Shown: positions 8,228-16,213 of the stretch, one piece after another
Layout: each line of letters starts with the position of its first letter
Position numbering within the stretch: position 1 is the first letter of the stretch
NCBI GenBank assembly: GCA_965371785.1
Contig: CBDUZS010000026.1
Coordinates: 1-34,755, forward strand
Length of the DNA: 34,755 nucleotides
Direction of reading: 5' to 3'
DNA from: CBDUZS01 sp965371785
Lineage (GTDB): Bacteria > Fermentibacterota > Fermentibacteria > Fermentibacterales > JCC-6
The notes under the pieces: model-generated
Seen by the model: only the letters and a program-made list of their open reading frames with translations
The model's database searches: none
Told to the model about the DNA's origin: nothing
Program-made: the position numbers and the translations under genes

Positions 8228-9779
8228 TCCTGTCCGCTACCTCTGACGATGCCCGTGCCAGGGTTGTGCTTCTCAGCACAATGAGAACCACCGTCATGAC
8301 CAGAATCCCACTGCCGGCATAGCAGAACAGCTGCAGTAATTTTGTGAAGGCGGGAGCTTCGGTTGAAAATGGCCAGAGGTGGATTGTCAACAGCGAGCCT
8401 GCAACAAGGAAGATGTTTGCGGAAAGAATCTTCAGCTGCTCTCCCACTACCAGCCGAAGCTGAAGGCCACCCATCTTCCTGGAGAGGGACCATGTCAGAT
8501 AGACGGTTTTAGCCGTTGACGTTGCCGTTGTCGCCAGCGCAAGCCCGCCAATCCCCAGTGGCCCCACCAGAATCAGATTCAGCAACACGTTTGCAACAAC
8601 ACCGAAAATACCGATGGTTACAGGTGTAGCCGAATCCTTCTGAGCATAAAAAGCCCTGGAGACAAGCGAGCCGATACCGAACTGGGCAAGCCAGGGGGCG
8701 TAAAAAGCCAGGGCATATCCGATGTACCGCGAATCCTCCCCGGTGAAGTTGCCTCTCTGAAAGAAAACGGAAACAACTGGAACCGCCAGAACGGTCAGGA
8801 GGGCGGCAGCAGGAAACATCACTAGCGACGTCGTGTTCAGGTTTCTTCTGAGGATGGCAAGTAACTTGTCCACCTTCCCTTTCGCCGCCTCAGCCGAGAA
8901 GCTCAGGTCCGCGAAGACCAGGAAGGGTGTGAAGACAACAGCAAGAACGATGTTCTTGATCCTGTTGGCATAGTCTATGGCCGTAATCGAGCTTACCGGC
9001 AGGAAAGAAGCCAGCATCTTGTCAGCAATGGGCGCAAGGAAACCTACAAACGTTCCTCCTACCACGGGAGCAGCCATCCTTGCGAGCTGCCCCATGAATG
9101 GATCCCTGGCAATGGAGGGGTTAACCTTGAAACCGCTTCTGTAACTCTGGACAAGCAGGAATACAAAGTCCGCCAGACCCCCTATCAGCATCGAAATCGG
9201 AAGGATTCTGATACCGATACTGCCGCGGACCACAAGAAGAACGGTAAGTGATACTGCAAGACCCAGAACTCCTGAAAGGGACAGGACAGTGAATCTTTTC
9301 TCGTACTTAATGAAATTCGCCAGTATCCCGTTGGTCGTTCTGAGGATCACGATAGGCAGCAGAATTCTGAAAAGGTTTGATGACAGTTCCAGCAGTTCCT
9401 GCGAGCCGCTGGGGCTTATTACTCTTACAAGAGTCCCGCTCGAGAACCAGAGAATGGAAACGAGTATGGAACTTGTAAGGACAAGCCAGGAAATGGTCTT
9501 GTTAACAAAGGCAACGGCTCCATCATGTCCTCTCTTCTCCATGACCCTGGAATAGATGGGAATGAAAGCCGAACCGAATGAATGTGCAACAACTTCCCTG
9601 ACCAGGAGGGGAAAGACCATGGCGATAGCCAGGGCATCGGTTTGCCAGTCTGCTCCGAAAATCGCTGTAATCTGGGCAAAACGAAAATAGGAAAGCAGCG
9701 CTATGAAAATACTGCTGGCTGAGAGTGCCGAAAGCCCGAGGAGTTTACTGTTCCCCGCCGGCCTGGGCTTTTCCGTCAT
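8205..9779 (-). CDS. MurJ/MviN-family lipid-linked glycan flippase
   Basis: The protein has 524 aa with 13-14 hydrophobic segments spread over its length, as in the MviN/MurJ branch of the MOP superfamily. Family features near the start include FRFAQITAIFGADWQTDALAIA and LVREVVAHSFGSAFIPIYS. MurJ moves lipid II across the inner membrane, and related proteins move other undecaprenyl-linked oligosaccharides. Its position among glycosyltransferases favours export of a dedicated glycan over the housekeeping MurJ role, but this is inference. I place the start at 9779 (MTEKPRPAG) because this ATG overlaps the stop of the upstream GT2 gene as ATGA. A longer open frame to 9896 would run into that gene. 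Confidence 0.88.
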   Translation of the reverse strand: MTEKPRPAGNSKLLGLSALSASSIFIALLSYFRFAQITAIFGADWQTDALAIAMVFPLLVREVVAHSFGSAFIPIYSRVMEKRGHDGAVAFVNKTISWLVLTSSILVSILWFSSGTLVRVISPSGSQELLELSSNLFRILLPIVILRTTNGILANFIKYEKRFTVLSLSGVLGLAVSLTVLLVVRGSIGIRILPISMLIGGLADFVFLLVQSYRSGFKVNPSIARDPFMGQLARMAAPVVGGTFVGFLAPIADKMLASFLPVSSITAIDYANRIKNIVLAVVFTPFLVFADLSFSAEAAKGKVDKLLAILRRNLNTTSLVMFPAAALLTVLAVPVVSVFFQRGNFTGEDSRYIGYALAFYAPWLAQFGIGSLVSRAFYAQKDSATPVTIGIFGVVANVLLNLILVGPLGIGGLALATTATSTAKTVYLTWSLSRKMGGLQLRLVVGEQLKILSANIFLVAGSLLTIHLWPFSTEAPAFTKLLQLFCYAGSGILVMTVVLIVLRSTTLARASSEVADRIRARISR

Positions 9780-10624
9780 TCTCCGCTCCGGGGAAGTCTG
9801 GGGGCGATCCCTCTGAGAACCGACTGCAATCCCAGGTAATATCCACTGACAGCTTCCGGGTTTATCGCTGCGTATACAAACAACCGTAGAATGCACTTCA
9901 TGATGATCAGTCTTCTGACAGCATCAGCATTGGAAGAATCGTGATTCCTGAAGAACTCGAGCATGCCCCAGTGAAAACAGGAAAGCCTGGTGGAAGTGGC
10001 TCTTTCTGAGCCCTGCCGCTGTTCATGAACGAACCTGCTTCTCTCACAGAGATCAACGTTCATTCCCAGCATTTTTGCTCTCGCGAAGAGATCCACATCC
10101 TCGAAGAAGAGTGGAAATCTGCTGCCGAATCCCTCCAGCTGAAGAAAATCATCCCGATGGATCAGAATCAGAGAGCCCTGAAGCCAGTTCATCCGGTCTC
10201 TCCGCCAGAGAGTTTCCGCAGGTTTGAATATCTGTGACCTGACCCAGTGGATTGTCGGCCATATCCCGGTGGAACGCATCGGCCTTCCGGAAGAATCCAC
10301 GGTTCGTCCCCCCGTAAGGCTGCCAGAGGAGTGATGATCCATGATAGCTCTCAGCGATTCACTGTTCTCAGGCAGAGTATCCGGATTGGTAATGAGTACA
10401 ACCGGGTCGTCGCATTCCCTGACTGCGCGATTTATCCCCAGGCCAAATCCAGTGTTACCCGTGAAGGGCAGTACTTTCACATTACCATTGATCAAAGCCG
10501 GAATGTTGTTGCCGTTATCGGATATCACACATGAGGCGCCGGTCTCTGACCATTCCCGTGCCCAGTTCCTGACAGCTTCCGGGTTTCCGTATGCAACGGT
10601 AACCACAGTTACCGGTAACGACAA
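9776..10624 (-). CDS. Family 2 glycosyltransferase (GT-A fold)
   Basis: The protein has 282 aa. The start is TTG at 10624, with GGAGAGG seven bases upstream. The sequence shows the first strand VTVVTVAYGN, the conserved NTGFGLGINRAV region, a DxD-type site in the form TNPDT at about residue 80, and FFEDVDL, the acidic acceptor-side motif of GT2 rhamnosyltransferase-like enzymes. It is predicted to transfer a sugar from a nucleotide donor at the cytoplasmic face of the membrane. It is coupled to the flippase gene by a 4-base ATGA overlap, so the two are probably made together. Confidence 0.87.
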   Translation of the reverse strand: MSLPVTVVTVAYGNPEAVRNWAREWSETGASCVISDNGNNIPALINGNVKVLPFTGNTGFGLGINRAVRECDDPVVLITNPDTLPENSESLRAIMDHHSSGSLTGGRTVDSSGRPMRSTGIWPTIHWVRSQIFKPAETLWRRDRMNWLQGSLILIHRDDFLQLEGFGSRFPLFFEDVDLFARAKMLGMNVDLCERSRFVHEQRQGSERATSTRLSCFHWGMLEFFRNHDSSNADAVRRLIIMKCILRLFVYAAINPEAVSGYYLGLQSVLRGIAPRLPRSGE

Positions 10625-10824
10625 ATGCTGTCCTCTCCGTTTTCAGGCTGTCCGGTGAGCCTTGTGGCAATATAGTTTATTTGCCCGGTCCCGTAGTTGG
10701 AAGCCAGGGGGCTTTCCTTTCCATTCGAGGGAAGCTATTACATAGCCCATTGACTTGTTCTGATCCGATTCCGTACAGGATTGTTCTGCCTTTTTTTATG
10801 ATGTGACAGACAGATGAGGTTTCA

Positions 10825-11763
10825 ATGACATTCCCGGAGAAAACTGCTCTTCCCTGCATTGGTGTGCTCCTCGTTAACTACAACCAGTGGGAAATTACGC
10901 GGAAGTGCGTGGAGTCTCTTCTTGAATCTCATGGAGTCCGTGTTGTCATAGGTCTTGTGGACAACAACTCCTCAGAGCCGACACCTGGATGGATAAGGGA
11001 TATGTCGGAGATCAGCTATTTCAGAAATCCGGGTAATTATGGTTTCATAGCCGGCAACATCAAGGCTTACGAAATGGTTATCAAACGGGATGTTGACTTT
11101 GTTATTCTGCTGAACAACGATACAGAAGTTGCACCGGATGCTCTTCATCTTCTCGTGACGCACTTCGAGAAACATCCCGACACAGGCCTCGCAACTCCAG
11201 TGATAACCTATGCCGAGGATAGAACTGTTGTCTGGCATGCTGGCGGGACCTTCATCCCCTGGCGAATGGGTGTGAAGCAGTTGTACAAAACAACTGCAGA
11301 TCTTCCGGAGAAGGCTGTTGAGGTCGATCAGATCTCCGGTTGCGCCATGATGATGCGGGTGGAGCTGTTCAAAAGGATAGGTTACCAGGATTCTGATCTA
11401 TTCATTTACCACGAGGATGTGGAACAGAGCCTCATGTCCTCTGAGATGGGGTTCAGGAACTACCTTGTCCCGAATGCCAGAGTTGTACACCATGTTTCCA
11501 TTACCGTAGGCGGTGTACTCTCTCCGTTTGCAGTTTACTTCACTCACAGAAACAGGTACATATTCGCAAATCGCAATCTGAAGGGGATGAACCTGTTTGC
11601 CTTCCGTTTCTACTACCTGGCCGTCACGCTGGCAAAAACGGTGATCTATCCCCTGAGGAAGTGTGGTAAACTAGTTTACTGGATGTGGCTCGGGCTGATG
11701 CATGGAGTGAGAAACAGACCGGACAAAAAACCGGATGGTCTTTTCCCCAAAGACACTGAATGA
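10825..11763 (+). CDS. Family 2 glycosyltransferase (GT-A fold)
   Basis: The protein has 312 aa. The motifs follow the GT2 order: VLLVNYNQWEITRKCVESL at the N-terminus, LVDNNSSE, NYGFIAGNIKA, the metal-binding NNDTE (LLNNDTEV) at about residue 97, a Gly-Cys-rich ISGCAMMMRVELF and the acidic YHEDVEQSL. The C-terminal region has hydrophobic stretches (FRFYYLAVTLAKTVIYPL) that probably sit on the membrane. GAGG about eight bases before the ATG supports the start. It is divergent from the other GT2 gene across a 200-bp gap and is likely part of the same glycan pathway. Confidence 0.87.
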   Translation: MTFPEKTALPCIGVLLVNYNQWEITRKCVESLLESHGVRVVIGLVDNNSSEPTPGWIRDMSEISYFRNPGNYGFIAGNIKAYEMVIKRDVDFVILLNNDTEVAPDALHLLVTHFEKHPDTGLATPVITYAEDRTVVWHAGGTFIPWRMGVKQLYKTTADLPEKAVEVDQISGCAMMMRVELFKRIGYQDSDLFIYHEDVEQSLMSSEMGFRNYLVPNARVVHHVSITVGGVLSPFAVYFTHRNRYIFANRNLKGMNLFAFRFYYLAVTLAKTVIYPLRKCGKLVYWMWLGLMHGVRNRPDKKPDGLFPKDTE

Positions 11764-11800
11764 CAGTATCTGCCGTCCTCCGTTTACAGGGGGATGCCAG

Positions 11801-12439
11801 TCAGTTGTGTGACGGTTCAGCGAACAGGGATTTAATGGCTCCATGAGTCGTCTGCACTAATCCCAGGCTGCCCTCGAATCGGAGCATGACCACAAGACTG
11901 GACATCGTGCCGCTTACATCCTCGTACTCCCCTGAGATGGATCTTATCGTACCGGTGTTCCAGTGCCATGAGTAAAGGCACTCATCCTCGGTTTCCCCGT
12001 CGCTCCAGAGGAACTCTATCAGGAGATTGTCTTCTCCGTTGTACCAGTACGGCGTATCCAGTTCGAATACTTCCCATTCACCCGGATCGGGTGAAAGGGT
12101 AATGGAATCCCTTTCGAAGATCGTGGTCCTGGAACCTGGGATGTAGTTGTCATCGAAGACGGGCACGAGCACGTCATTCCCGGTAAGCCCCATGCAGATC
12201 TCGAAATCAAAGAAAATCCCGACCGCCGGATTCCCAGGAGAGTACCTCTTGCAGGCGATACTCTCCACGGTCATGGCGTTGCCCATCTCCTCATCGAGCA
12301 CTACCACCAGGTAGCGAAGGGACTCAGCTCAACCGATTCCCATCGGATTGCACCCCGAAACCTCTGGATTGCCGACGACGATCTCGGTGCAGAAACCTGC
12401 GGAAGCGATGAACAGCATCAGCAGAGTCAGTATTTTCAT
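11801..12439 (-). CDS. Secreted protein with in-frame TGA at codon 37 (candidate selenoprotein, copy A)
   Basis: Read straight through, this frame gives 212 aa. It begins with ATG at 12439 and a signal peptide (MKILTLLMLFIASAGFC), followed by TEIVVGNPEVSGCNPMGIG, then TGA (complement 12329-12331), then AESLRYLVVVLDEEMG and a domain of about 170 aa that looks beta-rich. It aligns with the gene at 12464-13111 over its whole length: FDDNYIPGSRT, GEWEVFELDTP, NLLIEFLWS, WNTGTIR. The TGA falls at the same alignment column in both. Cys30 lies seven residues before the TGA. The start lies 24 bp after the stop of the upstream paralog. I do not recognise a named family; secreted beta-sandwich proteins of uncultured bacteria often look like this. 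A pseudogene is possible but less likely given the shared TGA. Confidence 0.7.
12299..12316 (-). promoter_or_regulatory. SECIS-like hairpin downstream of the TGA in copy A
   Basis: The mRNA can form a 7-bp stem (CGCUACC with GGUAGUG, one G-U pair) closed by the tetraloop UGGU. Nineteen bases separate the TGA from the loop, and G is the second loop base. These values fall within the published bacterial SECIS model: a loop of 3-14 nt, a G among the first two loop bases, and 16-37 nt from the UGA. Function is inferred. Confidence 0.5.
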
Positions 12440-12440
12440 C

Positions 12441-12459
12441 CCGGGATCACCAATCCCGG
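12441..12459 (-). repeat. Hairpin between the two TGA-containing genes
   Basis: A perfect 7-bp inverted repeat (CCGGGAT / ATCCCGG) with a 5-base loop lies between the stop of the upstream paralog and the ATG of the downstream one. On the mRNA the loop carries GGTG, the likely ribosome binding sequence of copy A. It may tune translation of the second gene; this is inference. Confidence 0.45.
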
Positions 12460-12463
12460 ATCG

Positions 12464-13111
12464 TCAGTTCGACTGCAGGATCTTGATACCTGCAAAAGTG
12501 GTTGACTCGAGATCCAGGTAGTCACCTACAAGTTTCAACCTGCTCATCGCACTGGAAAGGCTGCCGGTAGGGACTGAAGGCGCGCCTGCTGCAGTCGCAG
12601 CAACAGCCCTGATTATTCCCGTATCCCAGCCGTACGTGTAGAAGCTCTGGTTGTCGACGGGAGATGACCAGGTCACTTCGATGAGGAGATTTCCCTGGCC
12701 AAACCAGTAAGTGAACGGCGTGTCGAGCTGAATCGTGCACCATTCACCGGCGCTGCCGCTGAAAACGTATGTATAACTGTCGAATACCTGTGTCCTGCTT
12801 CCCTCGACGTAGTTGTCTTCGAATGTGGAAACGAGCTGATCGCTTGCGCAGTATCCCATGTAGATCTTCACATCGTTGAATTCGGCAGACGGGTCAGCTG
12901 CGGGATGCACCTGCACTCCGACGTCGGTAATGTGAAGGTTGCCCCCGATCTCTTCGTCCAGCACTACCACCAGGTAGCGCATGGCCTCGAATCAAGATCC
13001 GCAGTAGGGATAGCTGCTTGCGGGACCGCCTTCCGGTCCGATGATCACTTCATCGGCCAGAACGACCGAGAAGAGTGTGACGAGCAAAAGGACTCCAACG
13101 GTGCTTCTCAT
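12464..13111 (-). CDS. Secreted protein with in-frame TGA at codon 40 (candidate selenoprotein, copy B)
   Basis: The straight-through frame is 215 aa. The ATG at 13111 has AAGGAG and GAGAGGGG upstream. A signal peptide (MRSTVGVLLLVTLFSVVLA) is followed by DEVIIGPEGG, then SYPYCGS, then TGA (complement 12992-12994), then FEAMRYLVVVLDEEIGG. If the TGA is selenocysteine this gives C-G-S-U, a CxxU pattern known from thiol-redox selenoproteins. The remaining 170 residues align with copy A (FEDNYVEGSRT, GEWCTIQLDTP, NLLIEVTWS, WDTGIIR). The frame is intact on both sides of the TGA. A sigma70-like promoter lies at 13165-13193. The mature protein is probably exported to the periplasm or outside. The function of the domain is unknown. 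Confidence 0.72.
12961..12980 (-). promoter_or_regulatory. SECIS-like hairpin downstream of the TGA in copy B
   Basis: An 8-bp stem (GCGCUACC with GGUAGUGC, one G-U pair) is closed by UGGU. The loop begins 19 nt after the TGA, as in copy A. The hairpin sequence and the 20-nt block from 12979 down to 12960 are identical to copy A, including all third codon positions. Confidence 0.5.
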
Positions 13112-13164
13112 ACTGCCCCTCTCCTTATTTCCCACTTGTTTGATATGTATTGATTTGCGAAATT

Positions 13165-13193
13165 AGAATAACGAGGCAATGACATAAGGTCAA
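13165..13193 (-). promoter_or_regulatory. Sigma70-like promoter for the TGA-containing pair
   Basis: On the minus strand TTGACC (complement 13188-13193) is separated by 17 bases from TATTCT (complement 13165-13170). The predicted start of transcription lies about 45-50 bases before the ATG at 13111. The -35 matches five of six consensus bases and the -10 four of six. Confidence 0.5.
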
Positions 13194-13324
13194 CCTTCCC
13201 TCTGTGATGCGTTGACAAAGACCTTCTGCGAATGACGAACAGTCATTTTCAGCACTACAAAGGTAGGAAATTGAACTCCGGTTGTTTATCTTACACGGGT
13301 ATTTTTCTTGCCGGGGAGCCCGAT

Positions 13325-15208
13325 ATGTGTGGAATTGCAGGAATCGTTTCAAAGGACATGCCTGGAGAGGAAATCCTCGCGAGGCTGAACAGAATGTCCT
13401 GTATACAGAAGCACAGGGGGCCGGATGAAACTAGAGCGCTTCTTCTACAGAAACCCTTTCGAGCCGGTTTCGGCTTCACGAGGCTCTCGATCCTCGATCT
13501 CGAAACGGGTATGCAGCCGATCACGTCCAGGGCAGACGGCACGACGATCATGTGCAATGGACAGGTATACAATTACTGTGAACTGAAATCACAGGTCAGT
13601 GATGAAGATTTCGTCTCGAGGGGTGACATCGAGGTTGCCCTTCATCTCTACAGAAAGCACGGAACCGATTTCCTCGGCATGCTGAACGGCATGTATGCGG
13701 GAGCAATCTATGATCCCCTGGAGAGAAAACTCCTTCTCTTCAGAGACCGCTTCGGGATCAAGCCGCTCTACTACGCAGTGATTGGCAGCAGTTTCGTCTT
13801 CTGTTCCGAAATCCGCCCGATCCTTGACGGGTTCGGAATGAGAGCAGAGCTCGATACCGCCCTGCTCCCCGTCTTCTTCACGTACAGATACATCCCCGGG
13901 GAACAGACGATGTTCAGGGGAATAAGGCGCCTTCCGCCAGGCTCTTATCTCGAGCTGGACCCGGACTCTGGTGACATCGGAATCAGCAGGTACTGGGAGT
14001 ATCTGCCGGGGAGGCATGTAACTTCGCAGACAATCGATGACGCTTCCGACAGGTTCGTCTGTCTGTTCAGGGACGCCGTGAAGATCAGAATGCGTTCCGA
14101 CGTCGAGGTGGGCACTTTTCTGTCGGGCGGCATCGATTCCTCGGCGGTTACCACGGAGAGCGCCGTTCATAATCCTGATATCAGGATGTTCACTATCTCA
14201 TACGGCGAGAAGACGTACAACGAACTCCCCGCAGTCGACCGCTTCGTAAGGAAGAACTCCCCCGCACTCGCTAATGCCCGGCACTTCACCAGCCTCTGCT
14301 CGAGGGAATCGATGGCACGGCTGCCTTCGATAGTGAAGGCAATGGAAGAACCTTTGTCACTTGGAACGCTTCTGCCCACGGATCAGATATGCAGCAGTGC
14401 TTCGGAGCACCTGAAAGTTGTCATGACCGGGGAAGGAGCGGATGAGATATTCGCAGGTTACCGGAAATTCATGCTTGAAATGGCTGCTGCCGACTACGGA
14501 CAACTCTCTGCCGGGGAGAGAACGGACCTGGAGAGTAAGTATCCGGAGCTGATTCCGTACATGGAAATAAGGGATCCGGATCCGGTCAGACGGTTCGTGC
14601 AGAGCGAGGAGCTGTTCTCAGCCACAGAGCTGGAATCCCTCCTCGGGGAGGCACCGGAGCACTCTCTGTATCCTCGCGATGCCATTCCCGCTCTCACTGG
14701 AGGAGTGCACCCGCTCAACGCGGCAATAGCGATGGAATGCCAGTCAAGGCTGCCAAATTACGTCATTCTGCGTCTGGACAAACTCTCCATGCGGCATTCA
14801 CTGGAGACGAGAACGCCTTTCCTCGATTACAGGCTGGCCGAATTCGCAGCGGAGCTGCCCGTTCACCTGAAAGCAGACCTCGCTCTGGACAGGGGAAAGA
14901 GTATCTGCAGGCATGCCTTTCACCGCAGCTCGATTCTCGACCAGGAAACAGCCTTCAGAAGGAAGAAACCGTTTACGATTCCCATGGCTGACTGGCTTGC
15001 TTCACCCGACACACTGCCGGATCCACTTCAGGATATCCTCCTGGGATCGGTTGTGGGGCAGCAGGGAATCCTCGATGCTGAACACGTTCGTAATCTGGTG
15101 TCAGATGTTTCCACTAAAGGTGTTGGGCCTGAAACGCTGGTCTCTGGAGCGGACAGAGTTTTTGCTGTGCTCGTCTTCTCACTCTGGTATGAAGAGTTCT
15201 TTCAATGA
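13325..15208 (+). CDS. asnB: Asparagine synthetase B family (glutamine-hydrolysing) amidotransferase
   Basis: The protein has 627 aa. The first Met is followed directly by Cys2 (MCGIAGIV), the glutaminase nucleophile after Met removal. N-terminal glutamine-binding motifs follow: RGPD at 31-34, FTRLSILD, MCNGQVYNY and RDRFGIKPLYY. The C-terminal synthetase domain has the ATP-pyrophosphatase loop SGGIDSS at about residues 267-273 and GEGADEIFAGY. It converts Asp plus Gln to Asn, or amidates another carboxylate, with ATP giving AMP and PPi. The start is chosen at 13325 from Cys2 and GGGGAG at 13313-13318. The following ligase gene overlaps its stop by four bases, so the pair is coupled and may act on a dedicated substrate. 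Confidence 0.93.
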   Translation: MCGIAGIVSKDMPGEEILARLNRMSCIQKHRGPDETRALLLQKPFRAGFGFTRLSILDLETGMQPITSRADGTTIMCNGQVYNYCELKSQVSDEDFVSRGDIEVALHLYRKHGTDFLGMLNGMYAGAIYDPLERKLLLFRDRFGIKPLYYAVIGSSFVFCSEIRPILDGFGMRAELDTALLPVFFTYRYIPGEQTMFRGIRRLPPGSYLELDPDSGDIGISRYWEYLPGRHVTSQTIDDASDRFVCLFRDAVKIRMRSDVEVGTFLSGGIDSSAVTTESAVHNPDIRMFTISYGEKTYNELPAVDRFVRKNSPALANARHFTSLCSRESMARLPSIVKAMEEPLSLGTLLPTDQICSSASEHLKVVMTGEGADEIFAGYRKFMLEMAAADYGQLSAGERTDLESKYPELIPYMEIRDPDPVRRFVQSEELFSATELESLLGEAPEHSLYPRDAIPALTGGVHPLNAAIAMECQSRLPNYVILRLDKLSMRHSLETRTPFLDYRLAEFAAELPVHLKADLALDRGKSICRHAFHRSSILDQETAFRRKKPFTIPMADWLASPDTLPDPLQDILLGSVVGQQGILDAEHVRNLVSDVSTKGVGPETLVSGADRVFAVLVFSLWYEEFFQ

Positions 15209-16152
15209 TGGAGGAAGGCAGAATCCTGGATCACTACACAAACGGCCTTCTTTCTCTCCTAAGCGGCGGCTCGGCTGATGGACCGCGAACGTACGGCTTC
15301 GAGTACGAATTCCTTCCCGGGCAAATCCTGGATCTCAACGATATGAATGCCATCTACGAGTTCCTTCGCTCGATGGAATTCAGCGGGAAAGACGGGATCT
15401 TCTCGGGCTGTGCCGGAATGGGGATTGCGTTCGAACCGGGAGGACAGATCGAGTTCAGCAGTATTCCCCTTACCGCGACGGACCATGATGTGTTCACCTG
15501 TCAGCTCGAGAGGATCAGAAACGTCCTTGCGGGACTGCGAAACAAGCTGGGAATCGAGTACATCGGGACGGCATACGTGCCAGGCCGTGAGTCTGCCCCG
15601 CTCGTCCTCCTGAGCAGGCGTTACCGGCTGCTCCATGAACGTTTGGGCATATCCGGAACCAGGGGCATGGAGATGATGAAGGGAACGGCAGCAGTCCACC
15701 TGCACATACGGGTGAAGAAACCATCTGAGCTGATCCCGTTGTTCGATGTAATGCTGACCCTGTCGAGAGAAAAGGATTTCATGCTCTCGCCACAGAGAAG
15801 GGATATCTGGGAGAACACCGACGACAGCAGGTGTGGTCTGCCATTCACAGACGTATCCGGTTTCGCGACTCCCGAAGACCTTCTGAAGGGACTGGTCAGG
15901 TTCGTTCTGGACGCGGCGGAACTGCAATCGGGACGCCGGTTCGGAGATCTGGAGAACGTGACCTTTGATGATTTTCTCAACCACATGACCACCATCTTCA
16001 CGGACATCAGACTGAACCTGAAGGGCCCATCGGTTGAACTGAGAACTCCCGACAGCCTTCCTCTCGACAAATTTCCCGATCTCTGGCATACGTTCGTTTC
16101 CCGCGCAGAGAAGCACATGCAGGACTGGCAGGACAAGGTCACAAGTATTTAG
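15205..16152 (+). CDS. Glutamate-cysteine ligase family (GCS2-type) carboxylate-amine ligase
   Basis: The protein has 315 aa. Recognisable GCS2/EgtA-like features are YGFEYEF near residue 30 (acidic metal/Glu site), EPGGQIEFSS at about 77-86, GTRGMEMMKGTAAVHLHI at about 152-169, and ELRTPDSLP near 283. This family forms a gamma-glutamyl amide by ATP-driven condensation of glutamate with an amine, usually cysteine. At 315 aa it is shorter than many GshA/EgtA proteins (about 370-450), so the substrate may differ. The ATG overlaps the asnB stop as ATGA. Candidate roles are glutathione-like thiol synthesis or a natural product or glycan amide; the sequence does not decide between them. Confidence 0.72.
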   Translation: MMEEGRILDHYTNGLLSLLSGGSADGPRTYGFEYEFLPGQILDLNDMNAIYEFLRSMEFSGKDGIFSGCAGMGIAFEPGGQIEFSSIPLTATDHDVFTCQLERIRNVLAGLRNKLGIEYIGTAYVPGRESAPLVLLSRRYRLLHERLGISGTRGMEMMKGTAAVHLHIRVKKPSELIPLFDVMLTLSREKDFMLSPQRRDIWENTDDSRCGLPFTDVSGFATPEDLLKGLVRFVLDAAELQSGRRFGDLENVTFDDFLNHMTTIFTDIRLNLKGPSVELRTPDSLPLDKFPDLWHTFVSRAEKHMQDWQDKVTSI

Positions 16153-16213
16153 ATTGTGCTGCAGACAGCCCCTGAACTGAATATCAACGAAAGTGGAAAA
16201 GGAAGTACCCCGT

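Noticed and set aside
10608..10619. Perfect 12-bp palindrome GTTACCGGTAAC
   Set aside because: It lies inside the first codons of the GT2 gene and no second copy occurs at a regulatory position, so chance is likely.
11801..13111. The two TGA-interrupted genes as ordinary pseudogenes
   Set aside because: Two independent nonsense mutations at the same column, with no other stops or frameshifts and with a shared downstream hairpin, are improbable. I keep pseudogenisation as a minor alternative.
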